NCBI GenBank assembly: GCA_028564925.1
Contig: CM053026.1
Location: 599,530,498 to 599,594,497 of the forward strand
Length of the DNA: 64,000 nucleotides
Reading direction: 5' to 3'
From: Lithobates sylvaticus
Lineage: Eukaryota; Chordata; Amphibia; Anura; Ranidae
Part shown: positions 21,671-30,943 of the stretch, piece by piece
Layout of the letters: each line of letters starts with the position of its first letter
Numbering within the stretch: position 1 is the stretch's first letter
Notes under the pieces: generated by a model
The model's database searches: none
What the model saw: only the letters and a program-made list of their open reading frames with translations
What the model was told of the DNA's origin: nothing
Position numbers and translations under genes: made by a program

Positions 21671-23092
21671 ACATACGTCAGGAAGAAGCAATAGCAATTA
21701 CGCCCTTTGCGAAACGCGTCACGTCACGCATCATGTGATGGGCAGTTGATGAGCACTAAACAGAGCAGAGGCACGGAGAATTTGAGCTGCGCTGACCAAC
21801 CCCGAGTGTCCGTCGGAAGCCGGGAAACAGCCACAAACAGAGCGTCCTATACGGCCAGTTGGCCTCCTTGGAACTTGGTGTTTATCCAACTTAAGGACGC
21901 GAAGTGGCCACCACGACCTCGGTCCGTAACATCCAGACGGCACTGGCAATCGTTACCCTGGCTGAAGAGATCGGAATCCCTGTCATCTCATTTACATAAG
22001 AAAGACGTCAGTTGGGTAACGTAATAAGCTTACAAGCCTATCTTACCATTCATTCATTTTTTGACTGCTGTGGATTTAAAAAGTACGTATCTACTAACTT
22101 TGATGTCTCTAAAAATAATCAGCTAACTGCCATCTGTTATAGAACTTTGTCCAGATACTTTGAAATATGGACACATGAGTTCTAACTGATCCAGGATGTT
22201 CCTCTGTGTTTGAATTGTCAGCACCTGCTTTACAACAGGGCAGCGCTCCACAAAAACAGGCTTGGGAAACAGCAATTTTCATTTAAAGGCTTTTTTCGGG
22301 TGCTTAGCAGTTGCACATGGACAGCTGAAATCAACACTTGGCCAGTGGTTCAGTTTATTTAAACCGAACCTAACAAGGACTCCTTTTCTACACGGAAATC
22401 CAAATTTCTCCTAGCCAGGATGTTTAATCTCAGTCTATTCTAAATAGAACCCGTCTCTATGCCTTTGGTGTCAGCAGGCATATCGTGCTGACTAGCCACA
22501 ATCAACAAATTAGCGCAGCTTTTCCAAATCAATTTAAAATTGCCTCCAATAATAGCTCTATTAGTGCCTAAATCTTTACAATCGGAACATATATAGGCCA
22601 CCTGACTTTATTTGGCATTATTTGAATACTTATATTAAGAATAATCTGTTGTTCCTTTTGTTTGATCTTTTTTCACTGCTCAGCAACACGTGATGCTTTA
22701 TATGTTGTCTACATGGTGTCCAGTATACGTCTTGTCTAGTGTTGTCCTTACCTGTTGGTTCTAGATATCCAGGAGTCTGGAATCTTATTATATGGGAAAT
22801 ACACAAGTGTTTATAAACAAATAAATTGACCTTTTGACTCAAAGAATACTTTGTTTTCGATCAATGTTTGTTTCCACATAGTAGCCTCTTTTTTCTGGGC
22901 CCGCCTCTATAGGACCCAGTACCCCTCCCCTTTACTCCTAATACGATAAGGCTACGGCAACTAACAAACCACCAAATGGTTTTTGATCGATGGCAGTAAT
23001 ATATTTTTTCAATCTGCCAATTTGACTTCACCCCGCCAATTTTCCCTTCCAATCCCCGCTCCCCATCCCCCTTTCCCCTATCGTTTTTTTGT
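20412..23092. mobile_element. Recent Penelope-like insertion with near-perfect inverted arms
   Basis: A 2.68-kb insertion bounded by a 14-bp direct repeat CATTACAAGGTCTA (20398-20411 and 23093-23106). It consists of two 1261-bp inverted arms, 20410-21670 and 21674-22934, separated by the 3 bp ACA. A 158-bp unpaired tail lies at 22935-23092. By eye the arms differ at only about three positions over 1.26 kb, with no length difference. Near the centre each arm carries 'tttgcgaaacgcgtcacg', the 3' half of a hammerhead-like core. Long inverted terminal sequences, variable-length target duplications and hammerhead cores are features of Penelope-like retroelements; that assignment is inference. The mirrored 105- and 70-residue frames in the arms are not recognisable proteins. 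Confidence 0.75.
21674..22934 (-). repeat. Right arm of the 2.5-kb palindrome
   Basis: Reverse complement of 20410-21670 with about three substitutions that I could spot. Confidence 0.95.
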
Positions 23093-23106
23093 CATTACAA
23101 GGTCTA

Positions 23107-23540
23107 CCTACACTATGCTTTCATTGCCTATCAATTCCTTTGAAGGAAGACACACTTCATTGTATATCAGGGTCGGTCCGTCCATTAGGAGCGTTTTTTT
23201 GAAGCATGTGATTAGAGCCAAACGCTCTAATAGGCTTCAAAATAGGGTAGGCTTGGGGTGGTGCAGAACACTGCAAACCAAGCCCACCCAGTTGTGTGAT
23301 AACAGCGAATTAATATTCGCTCTTTTCACACTGATTCTCCTGAGACCTGTTTCCTGATTGGCCGAAAGGAGAAGCGTTTCGATTGGCCACCGAGGAGGAC
23401 ATGGAAGCTGCCATGAAGCCTGCGGAGGAGAGCAGGGGAAGCCGCCCATCATGCCGCAGCCTGACGCCCAGGTAAAGTGCTGCCCGCCATAGATGGGGTA
23501 AGTGCTCTGGATGACCCGACCGACCGGACCACCCTCCAAA
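23107..23540 (+). repeat. Possible dispersed repeat, hosting the palindrome
   Basis: Continues from the left flank (20267-20397) across the insertion. The block 23160-23530 ('agggtcggtccgtccatta', then a GC-rich stretch with 'gcctgcggaggagagcagg') looks like a dispersed frog repeat of unknown class. Confidence 0.35.
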
Positions 23541-24860
23541 ATTTTTTACCACCAGCTGCCACTGCCGTATATCCATCAGAATCAAGCTTCACTTCCATTG
23601 GTCAGTGTTATTACACACACATATCAGACATGGTCTTTATTACAGGAAGCTTCTGCACAGAGTCAACGTTTTACACTGGATTACTGCACAGATCTGAAAG
23701 AAATACACAAAGCACACTGAGATTCAAGTAATATTTTACATGCCTTTTGTATTTAGATGACATTTACTTACCTAGGAGATCAGCTTCAGGGTATTCCCTA
23801 AGCCTGTTTTTTACAGGAATTATGTGTTTTAATGTTTCACTTTAAGCCTTATTAAAAGAGCTGTTCCCCCACGAACAGTAATTTGAAAGTTTTTTTCTTG
23901 GCATGGATTTTATGTTCTCCTGGCAATGTTCAGCTCTCAATGCCTTTTGTTTAACAACACCTTGCCTCTAAGTCTTGAAAATGGAGAAAATTTACTTTAA
24001 TATTTGCATGTGTTGGCAGGACCAGCCCTCGAATCAAACCGAAGCACATTTGTCCCTTGCTAATTAAAAGCTACCTGGCAGAGGTAGATAGACAAGTGAT
24101 CTGCCTCCAGGTGAGAGGCCCTCCACTATCAGAACTGGCATGTGGACAGCCTGGCAGGGGCACACCACTTCTCCAAAAGACCGCTACTGCGGGGGAGACC
24201 CTCCCTGATTACTGTCAGAGTACTGCAGTTCCAGTGGGGTGGCACTTCATCCTTGGGTTCCTCCAGCTGTTCACCTGTGTTATCAGAGCTACGCTTGACT
24301 TTACTGAGAGGGGTGCAACCTGAAAGTATAATTGTAGGCAGCGGCATTCTGTACTGTTGTAATGAAGCAGTTATGTTCAGGTTCACTGTCAGAAATGTGT
24401 GTCTGCATTCATCCTAATCTAATCAGAGAGTTAGGATGCAGTACATTTTGAAATTATGACTGGACTAAATGCCACTAGCCTTTAATATTTAAATCCTTTG
24501 CTAGTTTTTTTTTCTGTGTACAATAGAACCATATATCAATTATTAAAAGGATTACATTTTTGGGATTTTGGTGCCATGTAACTGTGTTTTTTTTAAATAC
24601 TAATTTATATACAGACCCATAAATATTTATAGTATTGCCGAAAGAATGCTGACAAATCATCTGCCTGAAGAACTTTCATACCTGCAATCCAGGAGAAATT
24701 ATTCTCCACTGGCAAAACTGTTACATTTACTTAAGAATGCAAGTTATTGGAATTTATCAGTATAAAATAATAATGCTGAATTTGGACATGTATGAATCTG
24801 TAAAAATTAAAGGAAGCAACTCTGTATTTATTAATACATATTTAAATGTATTTTTTTAAA
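23541..24860. other. Single-copy-looking DNA
   Basis: No repeat recognised. A - strand frame at 24129-24386 (85 residues, containing DNTGEQLEEPKDEVPPHW) is compositionally protein-like and is preceded by a 'tatactttcag' acceptor-like site near 24330. I cannot match it to a protein and there is no clear donor, so it is not called as an exon. Confidence 0.3.
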
Positions 24861-25494
24861 TGAGAGCAGTGTAAGTATATGGATTTTACCTGGTATGAGC
24901 CTCCTGAAGTCTCTGTACAACAGGCCTGGAGTGTGAGAGGCAGAAGCAGCATAAGCAGCCAATCAATTTGTGTGCTGTCAGGCACACTGATAGGAGGAGA
25001 GAGCAGAATGAGAGAAAGATGAGTTTATCACTGTGCTGCTTCTCTTTTCACTGTCCAGTCCCAGGTTGGGGCAGGAGCAGGATGACCCAGGCTCAGAGTA
25101 AGTGGGTTAAATGTTCACCATCAGACTGAGGACATCTAGTGGCATAAAAAAAAGTACTGTGGCTTCAACTGTCCATAACAAAACCTCCTGCTGTGTTGAA
25201 AGACCTCTCAGACAGCACACTAGCTGCAGGGCGATTCAGAAGCTCCAGCACATACTGTGCAAGCTCTGATCCGTGCTGTGGCTGTACAGCAGGGCCACTC
25301 TGAGGTAGAAAAGACAGACTCAAGATGGTGTGGCCTGACCACTGCTTTGTCCTGCAGAACCTGCCTTGCACTAATACCTCCACTGTGGCTATAATATTAG
25401 GAGGAATAAATATTTGCTGCTTATAATTTTTTTTAACAAGTTTGCAGTGATGCGCTGCAAACAAAGGGAAGATTTGCTTGTGTCAGCAAGTTTT
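24861..25494. repeat. Probable dispersed repeat, then unassigned DNA
   Basis: 24861-25130 contains phrases ('gcagccaatcaatttgtgtg', 'actgtccagtcccaggttgg') that look like a frog dispersed repeat. 25141-25494 shows nothing definite. Confidence 0.3.
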
Positions 25495-25842
25495 GGGACA
25501 CCAGCCTTTACACACACATGAACTTTAATGGGATCCCAGTCTTAGTCCGTAGGGTTGAATATAACAGCTTCAAATCTTCTGGGAAGGCTGCCCACAATGT
25601 TTAGGAGTGTGTCTTTGGGAATGTTTGACCGTTCTTCCAGAAGCGCATTTGTGAGGTCAGGCACTGATGTTGAACGAGAAGACCTTTCTCGCAGTCTGCG
25701 CTCTAATTCACCTCAAAGGTGTTCTATCGGGTTGAGGTCAGGACTCTGTGCAGGCCAGTCAAGTTCCTCCACCCCAAAGTCGCTCATCCATGTCTTTATG
25801 GACCTTGTTTATGGTGTGCCAATACTTTTGGTAATATAGTGT
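25495..25842 (-). pseudogene. Tc1-like transposase C-terminal remnant, internally deleted element
   Basis: The - strand encodes 'DWPAQSPDLNPIEHL', then a stop where Trp is expected, then 'GELERRLRERSSRS' and 'LLNIVGSLPRRFEAVI'. PDLNPIE carries the catalytic Glu of Tc1 transposases. Everything upstream of it is missing, including both aspartates. Terminal phrases 'caatacttttggtaatatag' at the right and 'ttttgggacaccagcc' at the left show a short internally deleted element. A 70-bp piece of the same family recurs at 30265-30337. Confidence 0.85.
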
Positions 25843-25869
25843 ACTTATCCATCATGGCAAACCATGAGA

Positions 25870-26330
25870 GAGGTGTGTGATTGGCCCCACATTTATTCTA
25901 CAGCAGGACATTGACCTCAAGCATACAGCCAATGTAAGTAAGAACTATCTTCAGTGTAAAGAAGAACAAGGAGTCCTGGAAGTGATGTTTTGGCCGCCAC
26001 AGAGCCCTGATCTCAATATCATTGAGTCTGCCTGGATTTGCATGAAGAGACAGAAGGACCTGAGGCAGCCTACATCCACAGAAGATCCAAGATGTTTGAA
26101 ACTACCTGCCGAGTTCCCTCAGAAACTGTGTGCAAGTGTACCTAGAAGAATTGAAGCGGTTTTGAAGGCAAAAGGTGGACATACCAAATATTGATTTGAT
26201 TTGGATTTATCTTTTGTTAATTGATAAAAACAAATTAATAATACTTCTATTTCTGAAAGCTTTCCTAATTTACCAAAAAAATGTCACACCTTCCTAAAAC
26301 TTTTGCACAGTACTGTATTTTGTGATAATT
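25870..26330 (+). pseudogene. Second Tc1-like transposase remnant (3' half)
   Basis: An open frame at 25877-26194 encodes 'ILQQDIDLKHTANVSKNYL', 'WPPQSPDLNIIESAW' and 'VLKAKGGHTKY'. QQDIDLKH holds the second catalytic Asp and ESAW the Glu of the DD34E triad. The N-terminal half with the helix-turn-helix domains and first Asp is absent. The 3' UTR runs to 'acttttgcacagtactgta', the terminal repeat. It is a different Tc1 family from its neighbour at 25495, in opposite orientation. Confidence 0.85.
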
Positions 26331-26339
26331 GTCCTTTAA

Positions 26340-27439
26340 CCACCTGATTACTTTGCACTTAAACCCCCCTTGTGACCAGACCAATTTTCAGCTTTCGGCG
26401 CTGACGCACTTTGAATGACAATTGCGCTGTCATACAACACTGTACCCAAATGAAATTTTTACAATTTTTTTCCCCACAAATAGAGCTTTCTTTTGGTGGT
26501 ATTTAATCACAGCTGGGGTTTTTATTTTTTGCTAAACCTACAAAAAAAGATGGAAAATAAAAAAAAATAAAAAAATCATGTTTAATAGTTTGTTATAAAA
26601 TTTTGCAAACAGGTAATTTTTCTGCTTCATTGATATGCACTGATGAGGCGGCACTGGTGGGCACTGATAAGCTGCACTGGTGGGCACTGATAAGCTGCAC
26701 TGGTGGGCACTGATAGGCTGCACTGGTGGGGACAGATAAGTCGGTACTGATGGGCACAGCAAAGATGGCACTGATGGGCACGGATGGGTGGCACCGATGG
26801 GCACTGATGGATGGCACTGATAGATGGCACTGATAGATGGCACTGATAGGTGGCACTAATGGGCACTGGTAGGGGACACTGATGAGCACTGGTAGGTGAC
26901 ACTGAATGTGCAGCACTGGCACTGTGGGCACTGACAGATGGCACTGTGGGCACTGCCAGATGGCACTGTGGGCACTGACTGATGGCACTGTGGGCACTGA
27001 CAGGTGGAGCTAGTGGGCACTGACAGGTGGAGCTAGTGGGCACTTTATTTTGATAAATGTGGGCACCGTGGACCCTGGGCACATTGCAGTGAGAGGGACT
27101 GATGTCCCTCTTACTGCCGCCGGTGATCGGCTTTTTTTTTTTTTTCTCCTCGCGCTGTCAGCGCGAGCAGGAAAAAAAAGCCGATTACCGGCTCGGTTAT
27201 TTTCACATGATCAGCTGTCATTGGCTGACAGCTGATCACGTGGTAAGGGGTCAGGATCGACCCCTTACTCGGATCTGTGATCCAGTGAGTCTCACAGACT
27301 CGCGGATCACAGAGCGCGCCGCGCGCCCTTCAGGGGGCGCGCAGGCAGCTCGTTGCCGGGACGACGTCAATAGACGCCGTCCCGGCACATCAGATCCGCG
27401 CTGTAGCCGTCATTTGGCTATGGCGCGGATCTCAGCTGG
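26340..27439 (+). mobile_element. TTAA-type MITE with minisatellite, complete
   Basis: TTAA at 26336-26339 and 27440-27443. It starts 'ccacctgattactttgcac' and ends 'gcgcggatctcagctgg'. The internal order is 'ttttcagctttcggcgctga', the 'tagagctttcttttggtggt' block, the minisatellite, then a GC-rich hairpin region around 27195-27410 ('atgatcagctgtcattggct' / 'gacagctgatcacgtgg'). It is the intact counterpart of 4857-5868. Confidence 0.85.
26635..27045 (+). repeat. Minisatellite of GGGCACTGATAG-type units
   Basis: Variant units of 'ggtgggcactgataagctgc', 'gatggcactgatagatggca' and 'tgtgggcactgacagatggc'. The long - strand frames across it (up to 151 residues) are tandem-repeat artefacts. Confidence 0.9.
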
Positions 27440-27443
27440 TTAA

Positions 27444-27949
27444 ATCTATTTTTTAACTGTTGCTCCAACATATAAAGTACATCAGACACCGTTGTGGTTT
27501 GTACCAGCCTGTATCACTGTCCCCTTTTTTTGGACAGCTTAGTCTGCATGTAAATCTGGAGAAGAAAATAAAAAAAAGGAAACTTATGAAATACAAACAT
27601 AGGTAATATACTGAGCATTATTACAACATGTATTACCAGCATGCACTTATTTATACTTTTAGCCGACATATTACAGCACACATTTCCTTTAAAACTACTT
27701 GTTTATGCTACAAAGTTAAATGCCAATTTTATTTTATGAACTACTGAGAGATTTTAGTATTTAACAAAACTTTCCTTATTTATTAGATATTTTTTTACAT
27801 GTGCATTTTCACAGTTGTCCAGCAGATGGCAGCATTAAAGAACTCACTGAACTGAGTCCTTACTAGATGACCAAGCTTACTTTATGTATGATACTGACAT
27901 TGAATGAACACGTTATTTAGTATTAGTGAATTCGTATTATTAATGTCCT
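27444..27949. other. Single-copy-looking DNA
   Basis: AT-rich, nothing recognised. Confidence 0.4.
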
Positions 27950-28700
27950 AACATTTTAGGGCTTCTAAAAACATTACATATATGGCCAGCATTAGAAGTT
28001 TCTGCCACACTCCTAATCTTGGGCATACATGTGATGTTCTTTTTTTGTTTAGGGTTGAATTTGGGTTTGCAGCAATGTATTGTAGAGCATAAACATTCGT
28101 TTGGTCCACAATTAAATTGCACAGGTCTTGAAAAACAGCTCAAAAATCAAGGGGTGTTTTTAAGTTCGCTGTTTCCAACTGCACACTAGGCTGGGCTGTG
28201 AATGGGGGGGATAACAGGTGCGGATGAATCTGGGGGCAGCCAATTCGGGTTTGCAAGCACCTCTGGAAGGCTACTACAGACCTGTGCTTGAATTCTTGGT
28301 GGCTGCATTTGCATTTCACTACTAGTGCTAGCCACCTCATCAGCTTGTACTGCACTTCTGGCACCCACCATTTCACCATGAGATACTGCAGTGCTGCTGT
28401 ATAAAAGGCCAGGATGTGCTAGGCTTGCCAGATTACAAAAAGGTAGTGAAGTACTGGCACTCTGCTGCATATGAGCAGAATTATGCATTTCTAGCACCTT
28501 AGCAACCTGGGGCTGGGTATGCCTGGCTTTAGCAGGAACCTGTTCTTCATCATCTGAGCTAGCTGTCAGGGTGCTGCTGCTTTCTACAGGTTCTTATTCT
28601 GAGCTGGACTCTGTCAGTGAGGCTTCCCCTACACTCTCATCTGACATGCTCAGAATCCTGTAGGCCTCTTCATTAATGCACCTTTTTGGGTGCTAAATTC
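27950..28700 (-). pseudogene. piggyBac transposase N-terminal remnant
   Basis: Read on the - strand: 'NEEAYRILSMSDESVGEAS', an acidic Ser/Glu-rich segment with one in-frame stop, 'SSDDEEQVPAKARHTQP', then 'SAVQADEVASTSSEMQMQPP', 'SLPEVLANPNWLPPDSSAP' and 'LETANLKTPLDFFELF', the start of the DDE_Tnp_1_7-type domain. Further homology ('TNVYALQYIAANPNS'-like) continues in shifted frames to about 27950. An acidic N-terminus and FFELFF are standard for the family. The catalytic core and C-terminal zinc-binding domain are absent. Same family as 3190-4135. Confidence 0.8.
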
Positions 28701-29864
28701 ACAGTTACCTAGTGGCGACTATGAGAAAAAGAGCTCCTGGCTGGCAATTAGGCACTGCTTGCACGCTAGGAATAAAATGAATCGCTACTGATAGTAGAGA
28801 CCAGACCTGATCTTGCTAACACTGTGGTTTTGTGTATAGTGCATCAGAGGTGATAGTGATCAGAAAAATTATACTGACATTGCACTTGTAGGAGGGCGGG
28901 GGGGGGGGGGGCTGAATGCAAGTGCTGTCAGTGATCGGAGCTGATCCTGCTAATGCTGCATTTTTTGGGGACACTATACAAATAGGGACACTAGTATAGT
29001 TGTGATCATGATCAAAATACTGATCCGTTCAGACTGTATACTAGTAATGAAGGTGATCAGCGGCTCATAGTGTGACTGTGATAGTGTTCGGGCAATCTAG
29101 CGCTAACTAACCCTGGCTAGGAGGGACGCTAACTGACCCTGATGCTATCTGATAACGCTAGTGACACGAATACTGTGATCAGTGATAAATGCTGTACACT
29201 GACACTGTACTAATGGCACTGGCTGGGTGGCAGGGGTGATCAAAGGGTTAATGGAGAGCAATCAAGGGGATTAAAAGGTCCTAAACAGTTCAGTGGTCAG
29301 TTGATCCTGCTTTCTTCTCTTCCTGGACTGAAAAGGGCTCAGAAAGAGACGAACGCAGAGCATCCTGTGTCTATGTTTACAAACAAGACACAGGATCATT
29401 CTTTGACTACAGCCAATCAGTAGGTCCCAGCTGTAAATCATTACCCAGGACCTGCTGACAAACTTGTGAGGTAGCCAGTGACAGTGCAGGTCAGCATTGA
29501 ACGTGCACACGTGCCCGCAAATTCTAAAATACCCTGTGACGTACCAGTATGTTGTCCGGCAGGGCTGCACCACTCACCTGCAGTAAAACTATTGGGGGCA
29601 GGCGGCAAGTGGATAATGCCCATGATCCGTACATATGCATTCATGGGCAGCAGAGGTTTCTGTGCTGAGAGCGAGCTCACTGCACTCTCCCAGTACAGTA
29701 CAGCTCCCGGTCTCAAGAAATTATTGTTAGCTGGCAGGACTGGCTCCCGATGATGTAACCATTGCGACAGAAAACGACAGTGGTCATGTGATCAGGCAGA
29801 TCTTCCCGCCCCCTCTGGGTGTAATAGCTCAGTTAATTGGATGCTGAGGCTGGGTGGAAAGGGG
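27950..29864 (-). mobile_element. piggyBac-type transposon, 5' portion
   Basis: On the - strand it starts at the TTAA at 29865-29868 with CCCCTTTCCACC, a canonical piggyBac end (TTAA then CCY). About 1.15 kb of non-coding leader (29864-28700) follows, then the N-terminal part of the transposase. The element is lost beyond about 27950. The leader contains a hairpin near 29360-29395 ('cctgtgtctatgtttac' / 'aagacacagg'). Confidence 0.75.
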
Positions 29865-29868
29865 TTAA

Positions 29869-30680
29869 ATATATGCAATATATGGCGGTTACCTAGAAAG
29901 GGTCACAATACAATCTTGCATTTAAAACCATCATGCTATACTATGTCTCTTTGCAATTGTTCTATAGTTCTTTGCTTGTTTTGTCATGAAAAAACATTTT
30001 CACCTTGCAGCTCAAAGATCAGTTGCCTGTTAGCTGAGACAGTCAAACCAGTGTTGGTTTTCCACACAACGCCTCATATTTACAAGTAATGTAACAAACT
30101 TGATAACGGCTGGAAACAATTAATGACTGGACTAACAAGTGATAGCAAGCATGAGTATCAGAATAAGAAAACAGATTACAGTGTTGTTAGTTTGAGCAAC
30201 TGTTAAAGGCTAGTGGCTTCTGTAAAAATTGAACCTTTTCCCTTCCATAGTATCAATAAATCAATATGCCATCACTGATGTTGAACGAGAAGACCTTTCT
30301 CGCAATCTGCACTCTAATTCACCTCAAAGGTGTTCTATCTATCTATCTCTAATCACTGATCATTCTTTCTCCATAGAAAAGAGAATGAGCTGAACTGAGG
30401 AGAAAGCTTGTGCATTACTCAACCAGGGGCAGGCAAATCTGTCACAATATAACTTGTGAGAGATCTGCTCACCCTTGTCCACCCCAAGCCCCAAGGAGAT
30501 GAGTCGTATTAACTGCAAGTTGGAAGTGTTTGTCTAATGATGGCTTACAGTGGCATTAATATATAGCTATGGGAATTTATACCATAGCTACACATAACAT
30601 TAATATTCACCTAATAGCATTAGGTTAACCAATGTAAGAGCCTGTATACCTTGGCTTGTGTTCACTCAATTGTCTCTTTC
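29869..30680. other. Mostly single-copy-looking DNA
   Basis: Contains only a ~70-bp Tc1 scrap (next entry) and a short (CTAT)n run at 30335-30350. Confidence 0.4.
30265..30337 (-). repeat. Scrap of the Tc1 family seen at 25495
   Basis: The run 'actgatgttgaacgagaaga' and the following bases to 'caaaggtgttctat' match 25655-25730 almost exactly. Confidence 0.8.
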
Positions 30681-30943
30681 GCCTGGGTTCAGACTAGTGC
30701 GGTGCGAATTGAAGGCCTTGCGTGACTGCGCAGTGAAACGTCGGCTGTTCTGCGGATTGTACGCGTTTTAGGTGTGAATCGGCTGCGAATTCATTAGTAA
30801 CCCTTCCTGTCTAATTTGGGTTGCTAATTTTGAGCTTACCAAGCACTTTTGCTGATTGTCTGGCTGCTTATAAAACCTGGGAGGTTTGTGTACACTTCCT
30901 GGTTGTCCAGCAGTCTGTAGTGTTTTGTGTGTTTCTTTGCAAA

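Noticed and set aside
21320-22024. Two identical 105-residue frames as a duplicated gene
   Set aside because: They are mirror images in the palindrome arms, with no recognisable domain.
20410-22934. Palindrome as a pure assembly artefact
   Set aside because: It is bounded by a 14-bp target duplication with an unpaired tail on one side, and the arms differ at a few bases. An artefact would give perfect arms and no duplication. Long reads should still confirm it.
24129-24386. 85-residue - strand frame as a host exon
   Set aside because: Protein-like composition and an acceptor-like site, but no recognisable homology, no donor and no neighbouring exons.
26593-27082. Long - strand frames of up to 151 residues (HQCHLSVP-type repeats)
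   Set aside because: They translate a minisatellite inside a MITE and remain open in several frames, as expected of tandem repeats without stops.
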